A stretch of DNA of 64,000 nucleotides from DSSB01 sp046346845 (lineage in GTDB: Bacteria > UBA10199 > DSSB01): NCBI GenBank assembly GCA_046346845.1, contig JAXMHH010000007.1, positions 124,001 to 188,000 on the forward strand, read 5' to 3'. Made by a program: the position numbers and the translations under genes. Below the pieces are notes generated by a model. It was not told the DNA's origin. It made no database searches and saw only the letters and a program-made list of their open reading frames with translations. Positions 1-7,981 of this stretch are shown piece by piece (position 1 is the first letter of the stretch; each line of letters begins with the position of its first letter).

Positions 1-590
1 TTGCTGATCAACAGGACGTCGGCCTTGTATTCGATCGCCTGCTCTACCAACTCGGCGTTGTCCACTTGGGAGCGGAGATTGATCGCCTTGAAACAGGGGT
101 AGCGCTCCAGGCCGGGATCGCCGGCGTATCCCTTCAAATTCATGATCGCATCGAGGCCCACCGTGTGGGCGTCGGTGCCCGTGGTGGCTCCGACAATGAC
201 CAGGCGCTTTTTCAGCTTTTCCTCGGCGAATTTCACGACCCCGTCGAAGTCGAGCTTCTCGAAGTCCGCCTTGGGGACCTTCACCTTAGTGAAGTCGATG
301 GCGAGCTTGGCGCGGGCGAAGACGACAAAGAAACTGAAACCCATCCCCATCGACTCGGCGGAGGCCACGTGCACCTCGTGGAAACCGAGCTTCTCGACAT
401 ACAGGCGGGCGGCCTCCTTGGCCTCAGGGGAAAAAGGAATCGGCAGGGTGAAGCTGAGCTGCATGGCACCGTCGTTCTTTTGGTCGCCATAGGGCATGAG
501 GCGCCGCGGATTGAGCGCTTGCGGAGCGCCCTCCGGGGACCCCTCTCCCTTCTTCTGGAACCAGCGTTTTAGAGTTTCCATCGGCACCAT
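1..590 (-). CDS. kamE: Lysine 5,6-aminomutase beta subunit, 3' end off the window
   Basis: This is the cobalamin-binding beta subunit of beta-lysine/D-lysine 5,6-aminomutase, which works with KamD to move the terminal amino group and give 3,5-diaminohexanoate. The first 196 residues are present of the roughly 260 usual for the family. The B12-binding DxHxxG signature is D140-A-H142-T-V-G145. Lys153 lies 11 residues after that His, the spacing between the cobalt-ligand His133 and the PLP-binding Lys144 in the clostridial enzyme, so both cofactor residues are kept. I chose the ATG at 590 because an AGGGAAG ribosome site precedes it; a second ATG lies at 581. It starts 21 bases after the kamD stop and ends the visible operon, whose further genes lie beyond the left edge. 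Confidence 0.95.
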   Translation of the reverse strand, partial: MVPMETLKRWFQKKGEGSPEGAPQALNPRRLMPYGDQKNDGAMQLSFTLPIPFSPEAKEAARLYVEKLGFHEVHVASAESMGMGFSFFVVFARAKLAIDFTKVKVPKADFEKLDFDGVVKFAEEKLKKRLVIVGATTGTDAHTVGLDAIMNLKGYAGDPGLERYPCFKAINLRSQVDNAELVEQAIEYKADVLLIS

Positions 591-611
591 CGTTTTCTTC
601 CCTGAAAATGA

Positions 612-2846
612 TTATTCACCGTTAGGCTCGCCGCCCGAACCGGATTCCCCGCCGGAGTAGGACCCGCCCCCCGATTCATAGCCCCCGCCTTGCGGCGCGG
701 CCTCGCCCTCGCCGCCCGGCCCCGAACCGCGGGGACCGCCCTGGCCGCGCCGGCCCCGGCCTCGACCGCCGCGCCGGCCACGCCTTCGCCCGCGTCCGGA
801 ACGGCCGCGCCGCTCCCCGCCCTCGGTACCTCGTTCGCCCGGACCGGACCTTGTTGTCGCGACTTCTCCCGCACTGTCTCCCGCAGGGGCCACGCCTTCC
901 AGTCCCTCGCTCGGTCCCCGCTCCTCCACCGGAGCGGGCAGCAGAATGACGGCTTCGGACACCACTGTTTCAGAAGTTATCGCTCGCTCCGGAGCGGCGG
1001 CCACGGGGGCATTTTCGGCTATGGCCGCGGCAGCGGGCGAAGGCGGCGCCGCCGGCGCCTCCCGCCTCGGGCCGCGGTCGCGACCGCGGCCGCCCCGGCC
1101 ACGCCCTCGCTCCCGGCCCCGATCCCTGCCCTGCTCCCGGCCGGATTCGCGGCCGCGCTCGCGCTCCATCGCGCGCTCTTGGTTTCGGCCCCGATCGCGG
1201 GTGCCCTCCTGTCCGGAGAGACGGTCGCGGCCCCGGCCTCGCTCGGAGCGTCGCGACTCCTCGCCGCGGTGCTCCTGCTTGGGCGTCAGGTATTCCTTGA
1301 GGGGCGTGTAATAATCGCGGTCTTTCTCGAATACCCCGTCGAGGCCCTTGCCGCCGTCGACTTGGCGCTTGACGTTGGCGAAGGCCCCTTCCTCGATGGC
1401 CGCCATCAAGCCCCGGCCCCGAATCTTGCGGAGCAGGTTTAGCGCGTCCTCGAGCACCTGCCGCGCGCGCCTGGCGATCTTGCCGTTGTTTTGGAAGAGG
1501 ATCTCATCCTTGATGCTCTTCGCCCCGCGAAACACGTAGTTGGCGTTTTTCAGGCTCAAGAATCGGTCTTGCACGAAGGGATTGTGGATGGCCTCGGTGT
1601 GCATCCCCAGGAGTTGGATGTTCTGGCCCGTCATGATTCCGGCCAAATTGAAGAGCCCGTCGTAGAGATAGCTGAAGAAGATATCGCCGGTCTTGTGCTT
1701 GGTGGGGGGCATGAATTTGATCGGGGAGCGCGGGAAGACTTCACGCACCAATTCGGCCTGCGCCCATTCGTAGAGGATGGAATCCTCGATCCAGGGATCG
1801 ATCTCGTGCGCGTGCCCCAAGGCGATCTGGTTGTCGGGCAGGCCCGCCGCCTTGGCGAAGGACTCGTTGAGAAAATGGCTAGCCAGCACCTGATACCAGT
1901 ACTTATGCGATTCGGCGGTCGTGAGGTAATTGTCCTCGCCGGTCTGGATGGTGATGCCGGAGAGGGCGCAGATCCGACGGGCGAAATACTGGTCGATGAA
2001 ATTCCGCTTCATGTTGATGTCGCGGAACAGGATGCCGTACATCGCGTCGTTGAGCAGGTAATCGATGCCTTCCAGGGCGCCCAGCACCGCGATCTCCGGC
2101 ATGCAGAGGCCCGAGGAGTAGTTGGTGAGGCCGATCCGCCGCTTCAGCTTTTTCTCGCTTTGGTCGAGGGCCTCCCGCATCAGCCGGAAATTTTCCTGCG
2201 TGGCGAAGGTGCCGCCGAAGCCCTCGGTGGTCTCGCCCTCCGGCACGTAGTCGAGCAGGCTCTGCGCCGTGCTTCGGATCACCGCGATGATGTCGGCGCC
2301 CATCTCGGCCGCGGCCTGGGCCTGCCAAATATCTTCTTGGATGTTGCCGGTAGCGACGATGACGTAGCGGAGCGGCACCGCGGAGAGCGGCCAAGCGGGG
2401 CGTTTCTTGCGCTTTTCTCCCATCGTCCGCAGCTTGGCGATGGTCTTGGCCAGGAAGGCCTGACAGGCCTCGTCGATCTTCTCCAGCGGGGCGGGCTCAA
2501 GCTTTTGCAGGTCGATCTCGCCCGCAACGATCTTCCGCGCCAAGGTCGTGGGGGTAAGCCGGGCATGGTGCGCCGCCGCGAGACCAAACCAATAGGCGGC
2601 GCCTTTCCCCAGCCGGTCCTGACCGATCTTGTCGAGCAGGCCGTTGACCAGCGGATAGCGCCCCTGGGGCGCGGGCTCTTTCGAGCCCTCCTCGAGGGCG
2701 CCTTCCACCCCCAGCATGCGCAGGGTGCTGCGCTCGATGGAGAAGGTGGTGTGTCGGTTGACGTTATGAAGGATGGGACGGATGATCTGCGTCGCTTGGT
2801 CGCGGCACTGATCGATCTGATCGCGATCGAGACTTAATTTTGACAT
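612..2846 (-). CDS. kamD: Lysine 5,6-aminomutase alpha subunit with a long Arg/Gly-rich C-terminal tail
   Basis: This is the large subunit of the adenosylcobalamin- and PLP-dependent 5,6-aminomutase that acts on beta-lysine or D-lysine. Residues 1-524 cover a complete family domain, ending about where known KamD proteins end (around 515 residues). Residues 525-744 are an additional tail with no resemblance to the enzyme family. It is dense in Arg, Gly, Glu and Asp (dipeptides RG, GR, DR, ER), then Ala/Pro-rich, then again RGG-like, ending in Gly/Ser/Glu. The start ATG at 2846 has only a weak ribosome site. The gene lies 88 bases after kamA and 21 before kamE. The assignment is firm; the role of the tail is unknown. 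Confidence 0.94.
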   Translation of the reverse strand: MSKLSLDRDQIDQCRDQATQIIRPILHNVNRHTTFSIERSTLRMLGVEGALEEGSKEPAPQGRYPLVNGLLDKIGQDRLGKGAAYWFGLAAAHHARLTPTTLARKIVAGEIDLQKLEPAPLEKIDEACQAFLAKTIAKLRTMGEKRKKRPAWPLSAVPLRYVIVATGNIQEDIWQAQAAAEMGADIIAVIRSTAQSLLDYVPEGETTEGFGGTFATQENFRLMREALDQSEKKLKRRIGLTNYSSGLCMPEIAVLGALEGIDYLLNDAMYGILFRDINMKRNFIDQYFARRICALSGITIQTGEDNYLTTAESHKYWYQVLASHFLNESFAKAAGLPDNQIALGHAHEIDPWIEDSILYEWAQAELVREVFPRSPIKFMPPTKHKTGDIFFSYLYDGLFNLAGIMTGQNIQLLGMHTEAIHNPFVQDRFLSLKNANYVFRGAKSIKDEILFQNNGKIARRARQVLEDALNLLRKIRGRGLMAAIEEGAFANVKRQVDGGKGLDGVFEKDRDYYTPLKEYLTPKQEHRGEESRRSERGRGRDRLSGQEGTRDRGRNQERAMERERGRESGREQGRDRGRERGRGRGGRGRDRGPRREAPAAPPSPAAAAIAENAPVAAAPERAITSETVVSEAVILLPAPVEERGPSEGLEGVAPAGDSAGEVATTRSGPGERGTEGGERRGRSGRGRRRGRRGGRGRGRRGQGGPRGSGPGGEGEAAPQGGGYESGGGSYSGGESGSGGEPNGE
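615..1274 (-). repeat. Low-complexity RGG-like coding tail of kamD
   Basis: This stretch encodes KamD residues 525-744. On the sequence it shows as GC-rich, imperfect tandem repeats of Arg and Gly codons (cgg, cgc, ggc). Two basic blocks (about residues 525-595 and 665-707) flank an Ala/Pro/Val/Glu-rich segment, and the end is Gly/Ser/Glu-rich and acidic. Such composition is typical of disordered RNA-binding tails on DEAD-box helicases and RNase E. It is not a known part of aminomutases. It stays in frame up to a normal stop, so it is translated rather than a frameshift artefact. Confidence 0.85.
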
Positions 2847-2934
2847 TCGCCGTGGCTTTCAAGTCGAAGGCTCAGAGTCCGGCGCCGAGGGCGATACCTT
2901 GGACTGTGGAAATCGACTTCAAAACTAAAAAATA

Positions 2935-4245
2935 TTAACCCAAGGGCTCCCGCGTCTCATGAGGCTCGATGGCGATCGAATCCTCGTGAAGCAGGCGAGC
3001 CAAGCCGTGCTCGCGGGACGGCACAGAACCGGCCGCCACCGCTTTCGCGGTCGAGCAAGTGCAATCGGTCAGGGCGGGCTGAGGATAGGTGCTGATGAAT
3101 CCCTCGTAGTTTCGCACCACGACTTTTTTGTCCGATTGGCTGATCAGGTAATGCGGACCGACAGGAATCTTCCCGCCGCCACCCGGCACGTCGATGACGA
3201 ATTCGGGGACGGCCAGGCCGCTGGTGTGGCCGCGCAAGGATTCGATGATCTCGATCCCTTTTTCGACGGGGGTCCTAAAGTGGCTTATCCCCTCGCTGAG
3301 ATCGCATTGATAAATATAATAAGGCTTTACGCGCAGGGCCAACAGCTCTTGCATGAGCTTTTTCATGATCAGCGCATCGCTGTTGATTTTCCTCAGCAAA
3401 ACGCTCTGATTTAACATAGGGATACCACCGTCGACGAGACGGTCGCAAGCGATTTTTGCCTCGGGGCTCAGCTCGTAGGGGTGGTTAAAATGCGTCATAA
3501 AATAGAGGGGTTTGAACAGCTTGAGGGTATCCACCAGCTCCTCGGTGATGCGCATGGGCAGGACACAGGGGATCTTGCTGGCGATCCGCAGGATCTCGAC
3601 GTGGGGGATGGCCCGGATTCTCCCCAAGATCTCGACCAACATGGCCTTCCCCATCATCAGGGCGTCGCCGCCCGAGACAATGACGTCCCGGATCTCCCGA
3701 TGGGATCCGATATAGTCGCAGATCACGTCGACCTCGTTCCGCTCCTTGTGTCCTTCCTTGTCCAAAACGAAGCGGCGGCGGGTGCAGAAGCGGCAGTACA
3801 TCGAGCAGACCCCGGTGATCGTCACCAGGACGCGGTCGGGATAACGGTGCACGACATTGGGCACCGGCATGTCCTCGTCTTCCGACAAGGGGTCGTTGCG
3901 CTCACCGGGCGCAACGTGGAGCTCGGCTTCGCTGGGGATGCACTGCAGGCGGATCGGGCATTCCGGGTTGCCCGGATCGACCAGGGAGAGATAGTAAGGC
4001 GCGACCGCGAACTTGTATTTGGGGAGGGTACGCCGGATCCGCTCCTTCTCCGCCTCGCCGATCGGCAGGACCTCGGCCAACTGCTCGGGGGTGCTCACGG
4101 TGTGCTGCAGCTGCCACTTCCAGTTGTCCCAGTTGGAACGGGGCACCTCCCGCCAAGGCTGAAAGCGTTGGTAGTACAGAGGATTGGAATTGTCGACATA
4201 GGGAAGACGCATAGGACCTCCGAAAAATCGGCCGAACGAATCCAC
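2935..4245 (-). CDS. kamA: L-lysine 2,3-aminomutase (radical SAM)
   Basis: This enzyme converts L-lysine to L-beta-lysine, the first step of lysine fermentation, using a 4Fe-4S cluster, S-adenosylmethionine and PLP. The radical-SAM cysteines are C147-x3-C151-x2-C154. The glycine-rich segment PGGGGK ends at Lys359, the expected PLP lysine (Lys337 in the clostridial enzyme). The 436 residues slightly exceed the usual ~415. A shorter start at the ATG at 4212 is quite possible, because GGAGG sits 4 bases before it. The longer start at 4245 has a G-rich leader and begins 11 bases after the kdd stop. It is part of the minus-strand operon kdd-kamA-kamD-kamE. Confidence 0.95.
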   Translation of the reverse strand: MDSFGRFFGGPMRLPYVDNSNPLYYQRFQPWREVPRSNWDNWKWQLQHTVSTPEQLAEVLPIGEAEKERIRRTLPKYKFAVAPYYLSLVDPGNPECPIRLQCIPSEAELHVAPGERNDPLSEDEDMPVPNVVHRYPDRVLVTITGVCSMYCRFCTRRRFVLDKEGHKERNEVDVICDYIGSHREIRDVIVSGGDALMMGKAMLVEILGRIRAIPHVEILRIASKIPCVLPMRITEELVDTLKLFKPLYFMTHFNHPYELSPEAKIACDRLVDGGIPMLNQSVLLRKINSDALIMKKLMQELLALRVKPYYIYQCDLSEGISHFRTPVEKGIEIIESLRGHTSGLAVPEFVIDVPGGGGKIPVGPHYLISQSDKKVVVRNYEGFISTYPQPALTDCTCSTAKAVAAGSVPSREHGLARLLHEDSIAIEPHETREPLG

Positions 4246-4256
4246 CGCCCCCTATC

Positions 4257-5300
4257 CTAAAAAAACTTTTCCAAGACCGGATGCTTCCGAACCAAACTCA
4301 ACGCGTACTCCGCATGGCCCTCTGCGTAGCCATTGCCCATGAGCAGCCGAACCTCGCGCCCCATGCCCTCGGCGGACAGGACCGCCCGGCTGAAATTCGT
4401 CGCCATATTGAAAAACAAGACTTGGCCGCCCTGCCTGGCGGCCAGGATCGAGGCCGCCTCGGTCTCGGGGGCATTGCAAAGATTGACCACCCAGTCGAAG
4501 GGCGGGGCGGACTCGGCTCGCAGGCTCGTCGCAAAGCCCAGCGGGTCTTGCGCGTCGGCCTGAAACAAGTGGCCCGCCGCGCCCAAGGCACCGAACCTTT
4601 CCAAGGCCTCCGCCGAGACATCGCTGACCCAGATCGCCTCGCGGGGCAGCCGCTCCAGGGCGGCGAAGACGGAGAGGGCCGCGGATTTCCCGGCCCCGAT
4701 CATCAGGAGGCGCTCATCGCCGCGCAACATGTCCCGCAAGTGGGCCGGCGCCCCGCAGACGTCCAGGATGGAGAGCGCGAGCCCCTCCGGCAAATCGTCC
4801 GGCATCCGCACCGCGGGGGCGGAGGCGAAGAGGATAGCCCTGCCCCGCACCGTCGCCTGCGCACTTTGCATATCGATATGGGATACGCCCTCGAGGACCA
4901 GCGGGGTGAGCGTCAGGCTGACCAGGGTCGCGACGCGATCCCCTACCGCGAAGCGCGGCGGCGCTTCCGGCCCTAATTCGACCACTCGGCCCACCAGCAT
5001 GCCGCCGGAACCCGTCACGGGGTTTTGCATCTTGCCTCGCTCCCGCACGATCCCGAGGATGCGTTCCGCGATAAGCTGGGCCTGGTCCCCACAGGATTCG
5101 CGGAGCTGCCGAAACGAGGCGGAGTCCAGATTCAGTTGATCGACCTCCAGCAAGGTCTCGTCGCGAAATAGAGGTAGACTGGGATCGAGACGATCCGCCG
5201 CTTGCGGCAGGACACCTTTAGGAATCAGGACCCGTTCGGCCCCGAGGGGATTGGACGCGGGGCGAGACGAAGCCCGCAAGTTTGGCTCCATCGCCTTCAT
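4257..5300 (-). CDS. kdd: L-erythro-3,5-diaminohexanoate dehydrogenase
   Basis: This enzyme oxidatively deaminates 3,5-diaminohexanoate to 3-keto-5-aminohexanoate with an NAD(P) cofactor, taking the product of KamDE. The 347-residue length fits the family. A nucleotide-binding stretch (LMIGAGKSAALS) lies near residue 200, within an alcohol-dehydrogenase-like fold. The N-terminal region matches Kdd proteins in style, with RVLIPKGVLPQAA near residue 24. The ATG at 5300 has a weak ribosome site; an ATG three codons later is an alternative. This is the first gene of the lysine operon; the 139 bases upstream hold no lysine or cobalamin riboswitch that I can recognise. Confidence 0.92.
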   Translation of the reverse strand: MKAMEPNLRASSRPASNPLGAERVLIPKGVLPQAADRLDPSLPLFRDETLLEVDQLNLDSASFRQLRESCGDQAQLIAERILGIVRERGKMQNPVTGSGGMLVGRVVELGPEAPPRFAVGDRVATLVSLTLTPLVLEGVSHIDMQSAQATVRGRAILFASAPAVRMPDDLPEGLALSILDVCGAPAHLRDMLRGDERLLMIGAGKSAALSVFAALERLPREAIWVSDVSAEALERFGALGAAGHLFQADAQDPLGFATSLRAESAPPFDWVVNLCNAPETEAASILAARQGGQVLFFNMATNFSRAVLSAEGMGREVRLLMGNGYAEGHAEYALSLVRKHPVLEKFF

Positions 5301-5439
5301 GCCTTGAGTGTAACACCGGCACTCTTGGCTGATAACCCCCTAAGAAATTCCGGCGGAATACAAGGGCCTCCGGTAGCCATTTGCGTCATAACCCGGCGTC
5401 AGCCTTCTCTTGCGCGACGAGTCGACGAGGGCCTCAACC

Positions 5440-6555
5440 TTAGCCTTTGACGGAATGCGGCATGAACCGCAGGGCCACGGCCGCTTCCAGGTTCATGGTT
5501 TGAGGAAAGAAGTCCAGGGCCTGGACCCAAGCCACTTCATAGCCCGCCTTGACCAGGACCTGGAGGTCTTTCCGCAAGACCGGGGCGTGGCAGGAGACGT
5601 AGAGCAAATGCGGCGGGCGGTATTTTCGGAACAAGGGCAGGCAGTCCTCCGCCCCGCCGCGCGGCGGATCCAGCAGGACGGCGTCGAAGCGCGCCCCGCC
5701 TTGGAACAGCTGGGCCGCCACCTTGGCCGCCTCGCCCTGCTTCCATTCCAACGCCACCCCGGAGTCGGACCCGCGCCCCCTTCCCCGCTCCACCGCTCGG
5801 GGATTGGATTCCACCGCCAACCATTGCTGGCCCGGCGTGGCCAGGGCGAGGCCCAGATTGCCGTCGCCGGCGAACAGCTCAAGCACGCGTTGGGGGCGAA
5901 TCTCCTCCAGGGCCGCCCGCAGCACCTCGATCAGCCGGCAATTGGCCTCGGGATTGACCTGCAGGAAGCTCCGCCCCGCGCCGCCAGGCACGATCTCCAC
6001 CGAGCCGTCCTCGCACAAGGTCAATTCATAGCTCAAGGAAGCGGGTTTTTTCGGGCCTTGCAGGGCCTGCAAGGCCGTCTTGCGCACCGAGGGCAGCTGG
6101 CGATTCAAGGCCTCCTCGGCGATGCGGCAGGATTGGATATCGACCACCTCGCGGCTCTTCGCGGCATAAAAGCCGATCTCGCCCCGGGGCCCGACGTGGA
6201 GCTGGATCCGGCGCCGGTAATTCCACTCCCGAGGCGATCGGATCAGGGGCAGGATCCTTTCCTCCGGCACCAGGCCGCGCAAGACGCGGCGCAGCCAGAG
6301 ATCCTTCTCCTCGGCTTGACGGGCTGCTTTCATGTGCTGCAATTGGCAACCGCCGCAACGGCCGAAATAAGGACAAGGCGGAGGGACGCGGTCGGGAGAG
6401 GCCTCGACCAGCTCCGGCTTCGGCTGGAGGCGCCAGGTCTCGCCCGGGATTGCAAAGGCCACTCCCTGGTTTTTCCCGTCGACGCGAGCCAGTCCCCTAC
6501 CCTCATCGTCGAGGGCCTCGATCTTGACCGTGGGATTTTGCCGCGGGGAGGCCAC
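5440..6555 (-). CDS. rlmD: RNA m5U methyltransferase, RlmD/RumA type
   Basis: This is a SAM-dependent methyltransferase predicted to methylate C5 of a uridine in 23S rRNA. Cysteines C61, C67, C70 and C143 match the 4Fe-4S cluster of RumA (C-x5-CGGCQ plus a distant Cys). The SAM site is LELFAGDGNLG (about 225-235). D296-PPRGG and C322 in SCHAPVLRKDL match the catalytic motifs. The 371 residues are shorter than the E. coli enzyme, with only a short TRAM-like N-terminus. The start codon is GTG and no upstream in-frame start exists. It lies in a minus-strand run ahead of kdd but seems functionally unrelated. TrmA- or RlmC-like specificity is possible. Confidence 0.88.
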   Translation of the reverse strand: MASPRQNPTVKIEALDDEGRGLARVDGKNQGVAFAIPGETWRLQPKPELVEASPDRVPPPCPYFGRCGGCQLQHMKAARQAEEKDLWLRRVLRGLVPEERILPLIRSPREWNYRRRIQLHVGPRGEIGFYAAKSREVVDIQSCRIAEEALNRQLPSVRKTALQALQGPKKPASLSYELTLCEDGSVEIVPGGAGRSFLQVNPEANCRLIEVLRAALEEIRPQRVLELFAGDGNLGLALATPGQQWLAVESNPRAVERGRGRGSDSGVALEWKQGEAAKVAAQLFQGGARFDAVLLDPPRGGAEDCLPLFRKYRPPHLLYVSCHAPVLRKDLQVLVKAGYEVAWVQALDFFPQTMNLEAAVALRFMPHSVKG

Positions 6556-6615
6556 GCCCCGCGTCTATCATGGCCCGGAGCGAGAGATAAAGGGGGATAT
6601 CTCCGCGGATCAAGC

Positions 6616-6885
6616 CTAGGAATGTTGATCGTAGGGCATCTGCTTGGCCTTCTGCCGCAGGTGAAAAACCACCTGTTCGATGAACTTCAGGAGGGAATTC
6701 TTCTCGGTGACCAGTTGCACAAGGCTCTCTTTGAATTCGCGCTCGCCATACATCAAGGCCAGGTTCAGCGTCTGCTCGATCCGCGACTGGACGTCCAGCA
6801 GCCGGAGCTCGGAGCTCTCCCATTGGTCGACTAATTCGCGGAGGGTGGAGTATTGCAGGTCGTTGGATTGGGGAAATAAATTCAA
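6616..6885 (-). CDS. Small helical protein of unknown function
   Basis: I do not recognise this 89-residue product. It is predicted to be almost fully helical, rich in Leu, Glu and Gln, with no signal peptide, membrane segment or cysteine. It starts at TTG (6885). An in-frame stop lies 18 bases upstream, followed directly by GGAGGA as a ribosome site, and the next Met is far inside. It sits between thiL and the RlmD-like gene on the same strand, 60 bases from the latter. Its size and amphipathic pattern would fit a small coiled-coil or flagellar-chaperone-like protein, but that is a guess. Confidence 0.6.
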   Translation of the reverse strand: MNLFPQSNDLQYSTLRELVDQWESSELRLLDVQSRIEQTLNLALMYGEREFKESLVQLVTEKNSLLKFIEQVVFHLRQKAKQMPYDQHS

Positions 6886-6963
6886 GCAGGAGGCCTTTCC
6901 TCCCTACCCGGCGAGGATGCGGGCGTTTTGAGCTTTTTTTTCCGCTTTGGCAAGCGGAAAAGA

Positions 6964-7959
6964 TTAGAAATGCCGGAAGCCCCGCCCTGCTCGTTTGACT
7001 TTCCCTTCCGCCGAGAGCCATCGGATTCCCGATCCGGAGACCGCGCGGCCGATCCGCGTCGCCGCAATGCGATGGCGACGGCAATAACGCAGAAACTTCT
7101 CCTCCCGGCCCTTCCTCACCGTGAAGGCCAATTCGTAATCCTCGCCGCCGCACAGCTGCAGCTCCTCCGGGGAGACCCGCAGCTTTCGGCAGGCGGGAAG
7201 AAAACCCGGGGCCTGGGGCAAGCTCGCCAGCTCCACCTCAAAACCCACTCGGGAAGCGCTCGCAAGATGCGCCAAGTCCCCCGCCAAGCCGTCGCTCAGG
7301 TCGATGGCCGCGCCGACCATCCCGCTCTTGGCGAGCAGCTCGCCCCACCGCAGCCGCGGTTCGGGCCACGCGTGGCGCCGCAAGAAGGGCCGGAACATCC
7401 TTCCAGCCTGATGGCTTCGCGCCGCGGCCCAGCCCAAGGCCGCCGCGCCCAGCGCACCCGTGACCCACAGGCCGTCCCCCGCCCGCGCGGCGCTCCGGAG
7501 CAGGGGTCTTCCTTCCATCTGCCCCAGCACCGCGACGGAGATCACCCAGCCGCCCCGCGAGGCGTTGGTGTCGCCCCCGACGACGGGGCAGGAATACTTT
7601 TTGGAACAGGCGGCCAAGCCCCGATACAAGGCCTCCACCTCCCTCAGTTTGGCCTTTGGGGGCAGGCCTAGCCCCACCAAGGCCCCTACCGGTCTGCCGC
7701 CCATCGCGGCGACGTCGCTCAAATTGACGGCCAGGGCCTTCCAGCCTACCCCCTCCCAATGCCGCGAGTCCCCCGGCAAAAAATGGGCATCCTCCAGGAG
7801 CAGGTCGGTGGTAAATAATTCGTGGGAGCCGTCCGCCAGGCGACGCACGGCGGTGTCGTCGCCGATGGCGACGGCCCATGCCTTGGACAAGGCTGCGGGG
7901 AGGATTTTTTCCAGACGCGCGATCAGACCGAATTCGCCGAGCTGGCGGAGACTGAGCAT
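6964..7959 (-). CDS. thiL: Thiamine-monophosphate kinase
   Basis: ThiL phosphorylates thiamine monophosphate to thiamine diphosphate. The 331-residue sequence begins with the family pattern (LGEFGLIARL, then IGDDTAV). It keeps the Mg/ATP-binding aspartates in TTDLLLEDAHF, a NLSDVAAMGG stretch and VGGDTNAS. A second aspartate-rich segment, AIDLSDGLAGDLAHL, completes the AIR-synthase-like fold. It starts at the ATG at 7959, 22 bases after the stop of the lipoprotein gene, so the two probably share a transcript. No other thiamine gene is nearby and no TPP riboswitch is visible. Confidence 0.95.
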   Translation of the reverse strand: MLSLRQLGEFGLIARLEKILPAALSKAWAVAIGDDTAVRRLADGSHELFTTDLLLEDAHFLPGDSRHWEGVGWKALAVNLSDVAAMGGRPVGALVGLGLPPKAKLREVEALYRGLAACSKKYSCPVVGGDTNASRGGWVISVAVLGQMEGRPLLRSAARAGDGLWVTGALGAAALGWAAARSHQAGRMFRPFLRRHAWPEPRLRWGELLAKSGMVGAAIDLSDGLAGDLAHLASASRVGFEVELASLPQAPGFLPACRKLRVSPEELQLCGGEDYELAFTVRKGREEKFLRYCRRHRIAATRIGRAVSGSGIRWLSAEGKVKRAGRGFRHF

Positions 7960-7981
7960 AATCTTTGGCGGCCAAGGCGGA

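Noticed and set aside
690..1442. Open plus-strand frames of 121-250 codons opposite the kamD tail
   Set aside because: They mirror the Arg/Gly repeat codons (giving Ala/Pro/Arg-rich products) and have no ribosome site or family pattern.
5301..5439. Possible lysine or cobalamin riboswitch before kdd
   Set aside because: The gap is only 139 bases and I could not see the B12-box or the lysine-riboswitch core.
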